A program made the translations under genes and the position numbers. Shown here piece by piece: positions 1 through 11,500 of a DNA stretch of 64,000 nt. The notes beneath the pieces were generated by a model. It was not told the DNA's origin. It was given only the letters and a program-made list of their open reading frames with translations, and searched no databases. The DNA comes from Symbiodinium kawagutii. Taxonomy: Eukaryota; Sar; Dinophyceae; Suessiales; Symbiodiniaceae. Position 1 is the first letter of the stretch. Each line of letters starts with the position of its first letter. The stretch lies in the NCBI GenBank assembly GCA_009767595.1, contig VSDK01012287.1, forward strand, positions 833,686 through 897,685, in the 5' to 3' direction.

Positions 1-429
1 TGGTGAAGAAGTATCGAGGTAGGAAAAACATTCACCGTACAAGTTGCTTCCCTGGGTACCAGCCACTTGTGCACCTCTCACATAAGTAGTCGGTTGGTGC
101 ACGAATAACTAGTTGCCAGGCTTGTATACATCTGTATTTTATGTACATGTACATTAATTTACGTAAAATATCATATGTTTAAAATTGATATTAGTTGTAC
201 GCGTGAATCTAGATACGCAAACAGTAACAGTCGTTTGCAGGTCTCAGGGCAAATGATGCAATGAACTGCCATACTTTGCCACTGCAGGCAAGTAAAACCA
301 CTCTCCCAGACTCTCCCATGCCAAATGCAAGGAGATGAACTGCCTTGTATGCGGTAGCTTCTGGTAATCACATCTTGTATGAAAGAAAGTTTCTCGCATC
401 TGCAGTAGCCTGAAGCCTAGGCACAGGCT

Positions 430-444
430 AAACAAAATTGATAC
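430..444 (-). CDS. Locus A last coding exon (candidate, 5 codons)
   Basis: After removing the 90-nt IE-2 intron (534 to 445) the frame continues Gly-Ile-Asn-Phe-Val-stop (TAG). The exon is so short that only the exact phase match supports it. Alternatively splicing continues to an acceptor near 398. Confidence 0.35.
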
Positions 445-3400
445 CTGGTCAGTGGTTTCAACCCTCTACGAAAAAATATGAGTCAACCAGCCAACCAACT
501 GTAACTAATGGCAAAAATGATTAAAACCACCAGCCAGTCCTGGGCTCAATAGGTCCCTCTGACTTTGAATCAATATTTGGGATCCAGTAGCGCACTGACG
601 GTGTATGTCCGGGTTCCTTCCCACCAACCTTAAATTGGGGCACACCCACATGGCTTCAATGTTTAAACAAAAATCTTTCCACATGTTCGTGAATGCGCTT
701 TCACGTGGGCACACCGATCACTACAGTCGGGACATGTCAGGGTCGTTGTGAAACTTGTTGACTTTGAGGGGTTCGTAGATACATCATGTACTGCAATGGG
801 GAAATGTCAAATGACTTCGTTCAAGACATATGAGTGTTTCTCAAAACAGGGGTACCCCCAAATCATCCTTTAATAGTCGTTTATAGCGATAAACCAACCA
901 TTTTTGGGCGTCCTCTATTTTAAGAAACCACCATATGCGCACAAGCCGCCCACGACCTTGGGTCCCGGTTGTTATGAAACGTAAGTTCCTTATCTACGAT
1001 GTCGTCTTTACATCCAGCTGATTGTGGTTGGCGCTACCTATTTGCTTCGAATACTCTCCAACCTCTTTGGTGGTTTCAGATTTTTCAGCCCTTATGAAAA
1101 ACTATGAAACATATTGTTCAACCATTCAGCCATTTGGTAAGACTAGGATTGTGTTAACTCTTTTTTTTTGTCACAACGTCACCAAGATAACCATTTGGTA
1201 ATAACCAATCATCAACAACCTAGTTAAAAAATGATTACAACCACCGGACCTGGCAACCAACCAACCATTTGGTGATACTAGGATGTTGATGATTTTGTTT
1301 TCTTAAGAAAACACCTGATGATTTTGTTTAAAAAATTACAACCACCACCTGGCAATGTATAAGACATCAGCCAAGTCCAAGTCGATGGTCCTGCCAAGGA
1401 GCTTCTGCATCAGTGATCTGACCTCGGGCGTCAGCAGTACTTCAATGCGCTGTCCGTTGCCTGACGTGGCACTCTGGGGAGGTCGGGAGAAGCATCGATA
1501 AATGCCTCGGCTGCCTTGGCTTAATCAATTCTATATATAGATTTACTTATTGGGGGGAGGGGGTACCATTTTAGTGGGAAAGCAAAGCTTTTGGAGAATA
1601 CTCCCTATTAATCAACCAGGGGTTTATCATGGTTTATTAATCCAGGGCTGGCATTAGCTAAAATGCAAACGAAAAAATAGCTGGTGTGACGCATGTGACG
1701 GTGCCGTCATTTTTGGAAAGCCATGGGTGCTTGAAATCCTGCAGGATTCTGATGGTGCCAAATTGGGGAACAGAAAAGGCTCGATGGATGCTAGTGGTAC
1801 AACTGCTCATCAGCTGACACCCCTTCCGATGCAATCAACTTCCTCATCTTCCTACTCTTCCCTGCCTATTCCGCGCATACGGTAGGCACCCTGGGCGTAG
1901 TCTCGCAAGGTCATGTCCTGTCTGGCGCGCAGCCTCATGAAATTTTCTTCAAAAGTATTCCAAAATCCTGGGAAATTTCAATTTTTGTGTTCATGCAATT
2001 GCGATTGTCTCCTATCTGAATGCAACAAGTGACACATATATTTCTGAATTGTGGTGTCAGTGGTGTCACCCCTTTTACATGTACAGTTGAACATCTCTCG
2101 CGGTAGTTCATTGCAAGGATGAACCCTTCTCTGTAGATGTTCAATTGTGGTGTTGTCTTTGCCACGGTGCCAGTATCAAATCGCCAGCAGCGATTTCTCG
2201 TTTCAAATAGCATTTTTTGCAATATTTGATGCCATTGATGTGACGGGTGTGCAATTATATGAAATCTCCAAAGATATCCACAGATTAGCATCTAGAAAAC
2301 GGAGCCTCAAAAGCTCATATGCGTCTGAAAGGGAATTCAGGACAAGCCCGCCAGAATTGATCCCGGCAGGATTCTAAAATGGATTCAACTGCTTTTACAA
2401 AGGTGTGGAATTTGCAAAAACATCATTTTGGAACTCGTGACCCAACAGTGATCAAACAGTACGTAATATTAATTGGAGGGAAGGGATTTGCAATGGAGGA
2501 AATGACTTCATAAGGGATTGATAGGGATTGTCTCGAAATTTGTTTATGGCACTGCCAATCATTAACAAAATTAGAGTCATGACAAGCCTACAAAGTCTGA
2601 AATTAATAACGCAGGCCAGGAATGATCACGCATCAGCTGACCGTGAAATGTCCACAAAGGCAAGTCAGTACTGGTCAGCATGAAGAGAATTTCCATGCGT
2701 AAGGCTGCCGTATGGAAGCGCACAGGAAATTGCAGCAAACAGCAGGAGAAACGATTTGATTTCAATATATCACACCTATAAGCACCGAAACTAGTTTGAT
2801 CACTAGTTTTTCGATATAGATCACACCTATTTCAATATATCACACCTATGATCCCATCTGGAGGGGCCCCCTGTACGGAGGCTCCAGTGACACCACGAAG
2901 CTCCAGTGCAACTGCCTTGCTCAAGGTGAGCGCTGCGGTGCACAGCAGTGGTTGTTTCACATCCATACCTGCCCCACAGTTCATTGAAACCCTCCCGCAA
3001 CGGCCACAAGAGGCATGAAAAGTGGCAAGAAGTGCTGGAGTTACGTTTCAGAAAACTTGGCCTTCTAGCAATTCACCAGGATTTGCATGGTGAATTTTGA
3101 ATCAACGAAAAATCTGGGGTGGAAAGCAAGAAAGTGCTTGGGTGAAAGTGTGGGTGTGGGTGCTGCCTTGAAAAATTGGGTTCCCTGAAAGCCAATGTTT
3201 CTGGTATGGCTGTGGGTCAAGATTAATCATCTAATGGGGATAATACCCAACAATTTCATAGGGAAAACGAGCTGGTTACTAGTAAAGGGAACCAGGGGGA
3301 CTACCAGGGGGACGTCTCGGGTGAACTGACCCACAGCCGTATCTGAAAGCCCTTTCCATCGACAAGGGACCCATAGGGATCCCATATGATCCCATCACCT

Positions 3401-3485
3401 TTCCTTCGTCTGCACCTGTCGTGCCTGTCGTGTGAACGTGGTCGTAGAAGGTGAAACGCTGCTCTGGGCTCAAGCCGCATTGGGC
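430..3485 (-). CDS. Locus A: C-terminal exons of a DUF3638/DUF3645-type (ubiquitinyl-hydrolase-like, helicase-related) protein, spliced
   Basis: Four exons (3425-3485, 2916-2968, 1866-1917, 1349-1460) join in phase into one reading frame. It carries in order RFTFYDHVHTTG, MDVKQ, TLSK, DMTLRDYAQGAYRMRGIG and GQRIEVLLTPEV. From memory this order is that of the C-terminal part of giant eukaryotic DUF3638/DUF3645 proteins; the RDYAQGAYRMRGIG stretch sits where helicases carry motif VI. Two further exons (535-653 and 430-444) probably finish the protein at TAG 430-432, but continuity between 1349 and 653 is not shown. Family members are usually thousands of residues long. Only about 1.9 kb separates this locus from the end of locus B, so the 5' part is missing, truncated or elsewhere. 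Family assignment fairly sure; completeness unknown. Confidence 0.66.
445..537 (-). mobile_element. IE-2 introner-like element, copy a (is an intron)
   Basis: Ends read CTGGCTGGTGGTTTT and GAAACCACTGACCAG on the minus strand: imperfect terminal inverted repeats of the CTGGTTGGTGGTT type. Predicted intron 534-445 (90 nt, GC-AG) is the element itself minus the first three bases. Confidence 0.58.
535..653 (-). CDS. Locus A penultimate exon (candidate)
   Basis: Reading frame from an AAG acceptor at about 654 encodes HVGVPQFKVGG, then YWIPNIDSKSEG and ends EPRTG. The donor ACTG|GCTGGTGG is the terminal repeat of the IE-2 copy at 445-537. Splicing that element out joins the split Gly codon to GTATCAATTTTGTTTAG. 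Protein-like composition and phase support it; no family match was recognised for this part. Confidence 0.5.
836..933. mobile_element. IE-1 MITE-like element, copy a
   Basis: GTTTCTCAAAACAGGGGTACCCCC ... AACCATTTTTGGGCG ... TATTTTAAGAAACC. The terminal repeats TTTCTCAAAATAGGGGTACC / its complement with ACC are the family mark; the centre carries ATAAACCAACCAT. Confidence 0.6.
1063..1350 (-). mobile_element. IE-2 elements, nested or tandem, copies b
   Basis: Minus strand starts GTGGTGGTTGTAATTTTTTAA at the exon-4 donor and passes TGGTTGGTTGCCAG, GTCCGGTGGTTGTAATC and CTGAAACCACCAAAGAG. The half-elements share the TIR and the internal ACCAAATGG motif, suggesting insertion of one copy into another. 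Confidence 0.48.
1349..1460 (-). CDS. Locus A exon 4 (GNGQRIEVLLTPEV...)
   Basis: Acceptor CACGTCAG|GC. The 112-nt exon encodes GQRIEVLLTPEV followed by an amphipathic stretch ending LADVLYIA plus two bases. The donor CCAG|GTGGTGGTT falls exactly on the terminal repeat of an IE-2 element, so the 5' splice site is supplied by the element. Confidence 0.64.
1556..1669. mobile_element. IE-4 related, diverged copy
   Basis: Contains AATCAACCAGGGGTTTAT and GGTTTATTAATCCAGGGCTGG, matching one arm of the 63235 element, plus GGTACCATTTTAGTGGGAA. It lies inside the predicted intron between locus A exons 3 and 4. Confidence 0.45.
1866..1917 (-). CDS. Locus A exon 3 (DMTLRDYAQGAYRMRGI)
   Basis: Acceptor CCAGACAG|GAC. 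Seventeen codons plus one base encode DMTLRDYAQGAYRMRGI, the best conserved block of the family, rich in Arg like helicase motif VI. The donor is ATAG|GC; the remaining G joins GC of the next exon to make Gly. This exon is too short to appear as a conventional open reading frame. Confidence 0.7.
2916..2968 (-). CDS. Locus A exon 2 (MDVKQ...LTLSK)
   Basis: Acceptor GGGGCAG|GTATGG; two bases complete the split Gly codon, then 17 codons ending TLSK. The donor is AAG|GC, a non-GT site. Stopping here makes the next exon start DMTLRDYAQG, as expected for the family; reading through gives residues that do not fit. Confidence 0.66.
3203..3347. mobile_element. IE-3 MITE-like element, copy a
   Basis: Ends TATGGCTGTGGGTCAA and TGACCCACAGCCGTA form a 14-16 bp terminal inverted repeat. 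The interior has CCAACAATTTCATAGGGAAAA. It lies within the predicted intron between locus A exons 1 and 2. Confidence 0.6.
3425..3485 (-). CDS. Locus A exon 1 (AQCG...FYDHVHTT)
   Basis: Acceptor is a pyrimidine-rich tract ending in CCAAG just above 3485; the exon starts in phase 0 and encodes 20 codons plus one base. The stretch RFTFYDHVHTTG is the most recognisable part of the family. The donor is read as ACAG|GC at 3424, which lets the next exon continue as TTG-MDV. A second copy of the octamer ACGACAGG lies nine bases downstream and would give an alternative GT donor adding three residues. Confidence 0.68.
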
Positions 3486-3748
3486 CTTGGAGAGGCCCGA
3501 ATGGATCACCACCGTGGCAGCTACGTCACAGGGTGCAGAGATTGCTTGTGATGGCCCCATTCAGGTTTTTCACACATCAAAAACATGGTGTTTACACATT
3601 TTAGATGTGTAAAAGACCTGAGTGACAGGGGGTTGAAAGATTTATTGAAAGCACAACCGCTGATTCACCAGCCATGTGAAAGACTTAGCACTTAGCAATG
3701 GGTGATGGTAGCCAAGCAGAGATAGAGATGCTATAGGATGATCGACAC

Positions 3749-3809
3749 TGCTTCGAGCTCTGGGAAATATCTGGCGGGTGGGAGGAGAGCTTTCCATGAC
3801 GCAACATCA
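3749..3809 (-). CDS. Exon candidate upstream of locus A exon 1
   Basis: Strong acceptor (TCCTTTGGTTTTCAG|T), then 20 codons reading DVASWKALLPPARYFPELEA up to a GT donor in phase 0, which fits the phase-0 start of the exon at 3485. The sequence was not recognised as the family segment expected here, so membership in locus A is inference. Confidence 0.4.
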
Positions 3810-4770
3810 CTGAAAACCAAAGGACAAAAGGCCTTGGACAAAAAAGGTGTTCAGAGGAATTGGGCAGGAACCGTAAAATACTTCCTTGACAATCAATGAC
3901 TGTGCTTACGAGATGGAAAATACTGATGAAGTTGCATGTGGGCAAGAAAGGTCGAAACTGGTGGAAATTGTCATTGCAACATGCAAGAAAATTGGATTCA
4001 TCTTTCCAACATATTCCAATGATATCCTGCCAGGCACTATTGATTACGATGGATTCCTACGTGTACTTTCACTACTTCTATGAAGCACTGAGTCTGAAGT
4101 TGGATTCTGACTTTTGTCAACATGTTGGAATAGGGTGCGAGTGAGAAGTACAAGGCATCATTTGCAAGGGATCATAATCGACAAAACTTTCCGATTGGCT
4201 TCCCCCAAATGGGACTTCGGCACCACACCCTCTGCTTGATCTTCTAAAACGCTGGTCTCAAACCGATTCAACAATTTACCATGCCATCATCCATAATCCA
4301 TCAAGCATGGCATATACACATGCATATCACCCCCCCCGAACACACACACACATTTACATACATAAAAACCTTTGATCACATTTGTAAGATTTAGGGTGGC
4401 TTGACATTGAGAAAGATTTTTTCTCGCAGCCTTTTCCGCTCTTTTCAGTGGCTGCTTTGTTGAGCAAGGGTCGGCTGCGAAGCCGGTAACAAATTTCTCT
4501 TCAGTTCCATGGGTTGTTGTGCCGAAAGCGACTATTCTTGGATCTAACCACTGGGATCGGCTAATGACCCATAACCAAGGACAGCTCCCCAGGATCCAAA
4601 GGATCCAAAGGCATGTCAGCACGGCACTAGCAACGCCAAGAAGAATGGCTGATCAAATTGAAGAATGAGCAGTAGCTCAACCACCATCAAGCTAGATTAT
4701 GAATGATTATTGTGAAAAAATGGAGCTTTAGTATCCATAACCGCTACCCCGCGTAAGAAAGACATGTCAC

Positions 4771-4829
4771 CCCCTTGTGGGCTCTTCCAGTCGCAGCATC
4801 AACTCGTCGACCCATAGAACATTGTGGAA
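4771..4829 (-). CDS. Exon candidate (FHNVLWVDELMLRLEEP)
   Basis: Acceptor AACCTCTGCAG|TTC followed by FHNVLWVDELMLRLEEPT and a GT donor at 4770. The protein-like acidic/hydrophobic alternation suggests a real exon between loci A and B. Function unknown. Confidence 0.36.
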
Positions 4830-5383
4830 CTGCAGAGGTTGGCACCCCCGGTCAGTAGAACAACTGGACAACTGAAAACATGCTGAAACGCCTAGCTGAA
4901 ACATGCTGAAACGATCTGAAACGTATGTTTCAGCATATGGTTGGAGGTTTTGTGACAAGCCTTGGGACCGCTTAGGATCTGCGCCAGAGAATGGGAAAGT
5001 GTCACAAGTGTGGTCCCTTAGCATCGCTTCCATGACCCGGATTGAAACACAAAAACATTCCATCAATATACTGATTACAGCCATTTGCAAAAATGGTTGG
5101 CTTGCCAATGCGTACGGTCATTGGATGTCATTGGGTGGCTTGCACTTACACCTCGCGAGCATTTCAAATGTTTTACCCAATTTTCGGTCCCTTTTTTTCT
5201 TTGCCATCCAGCATCATGGCATCTAATTCACATCGCTACAGAGCCGTATGGTGAATCCACCATTAGTATTGTCAAAGCTATACACCAATTGTCTTTTGGA
5301 AAGTTCCACCGGGAGCTATGCGAGTTCTGCCAACCTTAAAAAATCAAACGAACGCGCTAAGCGAACGCCAAGCACTGCAGCTT

Positions 5384-5536
5384 TCAGCCACCACAACCGC
5401 CGCAACCCCCACACCCACCACAACCGCCACAACCCCCACATCCACCGCAGCCGGCAGCGTCGCCACCATCAGCATCGCCATGGATGGCCGGAAAGTCAGA
5501 TTGATGGCCAACGAAGCCACCGTAACCTTGGTGCCA
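5384..5536 (-). CDS. Locus B last exon: Cys-Gly-Gly repeat tail
   Basis: Acceptor GCGTTTTGCTTGGTGACAG|TGG, exactly 50 codons, TGA at 5384-5386. It starts WHQGYGGFVGHQSDFPA, passes an acidic linker GDADGGDAAG and ends in seven successive Cys-Gly-Gly triplets. Exact fit from a strong acceptor to a stop and extreme composition make this a confident terminal exon. Gly/Cys tails are typical of GRDP proteins. Confidence 0.72.
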   Translation of the reverse strand, partial: WHQGYGGFVGHQSDFPAIHGDADGGDAAGCGGCGGCGGCGGCGGCGGCGG

Positions 5537-8500
5537 CTGTCACCAAGCAAAACGCCCACGAACCATGGGTTCCGGTACCATGGGTTAAGAAGGTTTTTCC
5601 ATGCCTCCAACGGACACGTGCAATCCCGTGTGGTTGGTTCAGATTGGAATCTCTTAAAGCTCGTTGGTTGAACAAATTTCTGTGCGACTGCTCCCTTGGG
5701 ACGTAAAACCTTTATTTCAGGGTTTGGGTGGCTCTGCCAGGACTGATACTGCTTGAATTGCCATTCAAAAGTCTGTCCAGGTATTGACCTGGAGATACCT
5801 ATAGAATATTTCCGAAACACTCATGGCATTGTTTTTGTGTGCCTATCCTCAAATCCTAAAAACAAAGCCCCTCCATGGTTGATGGCATGATTTGAATTTG
5901 GATCCTAACCGAAGGAATGGCTCCCGGTGTTACAGCAGGGACGGCCGTAGCTGGGGGCAAGGAGCCAGCGTCACCCCAATAGACATAGCCGGCACCGTAC
6001 CTTGAAACAAAGCCCGGAAGCAAACTGGCACTGGGGATGGCTAGTTCATGGTGAATAATTCTGGATAAATATGCAATAATAATCGGGCAACATGTGTGAA
6101 ATATAAATAATCACGAAAAGAACCATGCAAAATGAAAATGGATTAAATATAGTCAGGTCATGTCAGGTCATGAATGTTATACATGACGACCAGATCAAAA
6201 ATATATTGATCATATATTGATCATGGGGATGACCATGGTGCACCAAAGCCAGATGTCACATGTAGAAACTTGGGTGCGCCAAGGGTATCCCACATCTGTC
6301 TTCGATGTCAATCCATTCCAAGTGAACAAAGAGGCTTGACTGACTGTTAGATTTACGGCTAGAGTCGTGGGCTTTCCGGGCAGACAAATCACCCATTGAC
6401 TCGCTTTGGCCTTGACTCAATGACCCTCGGTAAGGGGAGTTTGTCAGTTGCGACATGTTGGGACCCTGCGTTGCCTCCATTTTGCCACAATCTCGAACGC
6501 CTCAATGCCTTCCCCAGTCAACATAGGCTTTTGTATGCAGTACAGGCTGCCAATCTTGTTTTCTAAATGTACATAACATGTTTAATTATAAACATCCCCC
6601 GAGCCACCCGCGTGTCAACGTGTCAGAGTTCCAAGGTTCGACCAAAAGCTTCCAGGATCTTGGATCAACCAACATCAGCCATCCAAGTATTGCCAAATAA
6701 TGCTGCTATGCGGGCTCATTGGAAACCTGTCACCGCTACCTCATGCTACCTCAAGACGAAAACCTCCCCGAATCAAACCGAGATGCCACAGAAAGGCATC
6801 ATCATAGCCAGTGCCATATGAATCCACAGCAGCGTCTCGGTCCTCCCATTTGGGGGTCCCTCAAATTATATCCTGGCCCCGGCCCCTGGGATTGATCGTG
6901 AACAATGGGACTGCTGTAAGGACCAGCACAAACTCATCATGGCCTTTCCATGTCTTTCCTTGGTGCGAAGCCTCTCAGGCCAGCTGTAGTTTTGTCTTCC
7001 CAAAGTCAAGCCATGATCAACCTCCGCAGTGGAGGGTTCGCCTACCTGCCATCATTTGGCCCAAACAACTGGTGCCCCTATGGACGATGCAAGCTGTATG
7101 CAAGGGGTGTGGCACATCGTCACTCTTCGGTCAGCCTGAGCATCAACTCAGAATGGGCCAACCACAGCCCAACAAACGACTTACAATTTTGGGCACCTTC
7201 AATTTCTGAATGGTTGAAGTCACCTGCCATTCAGTGGACACAATCACTTCAAAACTGGAAACTGGTCACATCCCAAGTGCCCCTTGTCCTGGTTCTGACC
7301 GAGCGGGACGCCCACCACTACATCCGTGTTATTCCACTCTCCTGCGGAACGACCAGGTTCAATGACTCGCGGAGAATTTTCGCGTACAATCTACGTCAAT
7401 GTGGCAGTTATAGCCTACGATATACCATCTGCAACATGACCTGAATTAATAGAATTCAAAATATACGTTATAGATCGCTATAAGTAAAAACACAAAAATC
7501 ACACATCATATCAATACATATCAATACATAGTACATAACTCTTGCGGCCCCAAAGATTGTTCTGCCATGGTGGGCCCAATGGTGGGCCCTGCTTTGCACA
7601 GGGCTCCTCCCGCAGCTGCCAGCAGCAGAAAATTTCTCTGCCTGCGACTCGCTTCAACCCGCCATGCCCGCACAAAAAGGACATGACGAAGCAACGACTC
7701 ATCAATGATTGATCAATGGGGGGGTTATATTGCTATAAATGGTTGGTTTATTTTGATCAATTGGGGGATGCTCAAGCCATAGGAACCCCCAACAATTGGT
7801 TGGTTTATATGGCAAAAAATAGTTCAGAAAGGATGAATTAGGGGTACCCCTACTTTGGAAACACCCACTGGGAAACACTGAAAACAAGTCTCAAAGTTCT
7901 GGGCAACAAGATGCAACATGCCACTAGAGCATGTACATCTCTATACACACCTAGAGCGTTGCAGAGACGCTTCACTCGCCTTGGGGGATGCCACCTAGAA
8001 ACTGTCGAAACGCAAAGGGCCCCTCATATCTCCGAACTTTGATCAACCTCTGTGGAAGGTACGGTTCCTACCCAGAAACATGCGGTGCTGTCCTTTACAC
8101 CCGTCTTTTGCCGCAAATCTAATTATTGAACTGATATGAACTGATCAATTCACGAAAAAGTTTGAAAGAACAGCAAGCTCCAATGATTGGCAGCCTTGTA
8201 GCTACATTCCCCAAGCGATTTTTCTCCATTTGTTGGTGCCTGTATTGAGTTGGGGGGACGGAAACTTTTCCGAAACATCAACTCACTGCTGATTGGCATA
8301 GCTCCCCATCTTTGCCGGCCATGTGCTCATGTCACTAGATTCCACGGACCACACCGTTTCTGGTTGGAGATATTTTGAGTAGTGCTCAAGCATGCTTCAA
8401 CCCCTCTGCACAGCAAAAGAAACGAGCAAATCGCTGCACATGCAGCGAGCAGCTGCTTTGGATGCCCTATATTTTGGTATGCTGATGGTATGCTTCGGGT

Positions 8501-11500
8501 GCATCTACCATCAACCAGCTGGCACTTCTTCGACAAGATGCCTCCAAAAGCATCCCAAAGCCAACAGCCAACCAGGTCATATATCAGGTCATAATCCTTG
8601 CCTACGCCATCCCCTGACACCCTGCGAGTTCGGCAAGGCACTGTACAGTCCAGGCTGGATAAAGACTTGCTCCTTGCGGGAGGCTTGGGGCCTCATCGCA
8701 GCGGTGCTGTTTGGAAGCGGAGTCTCAAGTCTTCAGGCATCCTTGATTTGCAAGCGATGGACGTGTCGGTCCTAAGATGTCCCAAGGCTTTAGAAGCACA
8801 TCAACTTGGGGTTGATGGCTGAATCATTTCGGGCTCAGGTCAATTTTACACCTGACAGTCGGACTCACAATGCCACATGTGACACTGTGATTCCTAAGTT
8901 GACGGAAGTGGTTGCTTTGGAATGGCATGGGGCAAACCGTCATTTCACGGCATCTTGCATGCCTGTCTGTAAGCATGAGCCCAAAACTCAGCATGGCTCT
9001 TGTAAACCCATCCTGTTGTCTTTCCAATACATGTGTTCAAGTGCATGCTGATGTATGTTGTACACACGCGTCGCACATGTGCAATACAACGCAAATTTGC
9101 TCATGTAAGCCTCTTAAGTACACAGGAAAATCACGCAAACATAGACAGTTGTTATCAAATGCAAAGGCTGCTAAGGTCAGCACCCCTTGGCTAGCTGGTC
9201 GGCCCATGACAGCCTGGAGTGCTTCAAGGGGGTGAAGGAGTGCCTAAAGAGATACATCGAAAACATAATATTAGAATAATCAAGCTAGAAACTGAAAGTT
9301 TGAATCATTATCATTAATTATCATGACTTAAGACCTATATAGATTATATAGAGTTGTGATGAATAATTGATGTGCGCTTTGCATTCCAATCCTTGACGCT
9401 CACAAATCAGGAAGCCACGCTTCCCAAAGTCATCACCCCAACCAATGGACCAGCCCGCAAGCACCGCCCCAACCAAGAATCACTCGTCAAAGAATGATCC
9501 AAACCACACACCCACACACCAATACCACCAATTCCAGGATACCTTGCTTCCGCCGCCGTATTCCTGATCACCCATCAAACCGTTCCATCAAATGTGTTCC
9601 CATTCTAAAGTTACAAAAGCTTCTCAAAACTGATCGCACGCTTTAAATTGAACCAACGACTCTTGGTGGTAAGTGGGCCTGCCAGTTCATTACACGCAGG
9701 GCCGCTTGTTGAAAAATGTTGGAATCTGCTGGATCAGTGCAGATGCCATACCTAGCCTGGGTTCCCCAAAAGGATCGCGCCATCCTAGAGCCAAGGCTCT
9801 TTCCTCTACACCTATTACTATTTTTATAGCCAACGAAACAACCTACCTACCAAACGACCATCAATCAGGGCTTTGGCCATGCCGCTGTTGTGACATGTCA
9901 GTTGTGCCATGTCAGCTCTGTGCTTCCCCCCTCACCAGCGCACCTTGGAGGTTTCAGGAGGTGCCATGCGAGGTTGCAATGAGACATGCAGAGCGGCCAG
10001 GGTGAGCCTCAGCGAGGGACTCTCCGTATTCTTGCGGTCGATAGAAAAAACGCAAGGAAAAATATTTCTCATTTCTATCTTTAACTCATTAAGTCATTAA
10101 ATCACATTGAAATTTCTCTCTCCATCACCAGGTAGCAGAGCATATTTAAGCGCATGTTATGTATGTGTACAAATCAGAATATGCGTTTTTCAAACCATTC
10201 ATACATGCACGCCATAAAACGGGAAGATCAATGCAAAGATGTGCCTCCAATAAACTGTGTGAAACATGCCTGGCATGGCCTGGCAATCTAACGTTGGATA
10301 TGCAATCACCAGTAGGCATGCCGCGCATGTGCAAGAATCAGGTGGTGGCGATGAGATGACCGGCATCAGTGCAGCTGCAAGGTCACTTTGGTGCTTTAGA
10401 CAAACTTTGATCCACTTGAAGCCTTTGACCCAGTGGAAAGCCATGAGCATGCAAACATAATGAAAAAGCAATCAGTTTCCAAACAGATCAGTGAAGATTT
10501 TGGGTCAGGAATGATCAAACATGTGCAGCAAACATGATCAATGATCATGTAAACCTTTGCCAACCCTTCCAAAGTCTTTCCAATGATCATTCCTGCACCT
10601 CCAACGTGTCATCTGTGCGCCCGGACGCCAGGCCATAGCCTAGGGCCATTTCTGCTGGGCTGGCGGCCCCGCTGAAGCCTGACTGGTTGCGTTCCACTTG
10701 GTGATCTTTCGCACCAGTTGATGGCAGTTGGCTTCTGCTGGAGACCCACAAAACGTTGCAGAATGTGTTCAGGTCCTTGTTTTGGATTGGTGCCACTGGC
10801 CAGGCAATGCCACATGTACTGGCTTTAAATAGCCAACAGAAAACGAACCGACCATCAGCCAGCAGTTCTTGTGACTCCAAAACCGTCCGCATCGGAAGTC
10901 ATGACCCTTTGGGATGGTTGGGGGGCACCCAACCATTTGCGAACCACAAATCGAAAAGCCCGACGGATTCATCGTGGGAGACATTGCAACCTTTTACATT
11001 CACATAGTTACAAGATCCTTCAAGCTCAAAAGAACCGCATTTATATGGATAGGAGGTGTGCCAAAGAAAAGTTGGAAAAGTACATTATTTATTGTAAATT
11101 GTAATATCATACATTGAATCCGCAAAAATGGTGCATTGTACTTTATGCTGTGTGATGTTGCGAAGAGTCATCATATTTTGCTAATGATGCAGAGCCCAAC
11201 AACATCCAACAACGAGGTAATGCAACAAAGGCTCTGCCCTTCGCCAAATGGACATGCAAAGTGCTTTTGTAGCCAAGGTCTTGCAAAGGTATGCCTCGCA
11301 TCAGGTTGCAGGGTTCTAGCGTGTTCCAGGGGTTCACGTTCCAGGTCCAAAGCAGGATCATGGACACACAAACTCAGAGACAGAAAAAGAAACACATCAC
11401 ACAGTGACAAAGCATGACAAAGTTCCAAACAAGACTCAAACCAGCAATTTTCGTTCGAACTTCGCTGGGATCAAGCATAGGACAATTACGAAAAATCGAG

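Noticed and set aside
5318..5820. 152-158-codon frames on both strands at 5.3-5.8 kb
   Set aside because: They are shadows of the GC-rich Cys-Gly-Gly exon; only the minus third frame has a strong acceptor and stops exactly after the repeat.
6811..7444. 132- and 164-codon plus-strand frames
   Set aside because: Amino-acid composition is unlike protein (scattered Ser/Pro/Trp) and no splice pair or start signal supports them.
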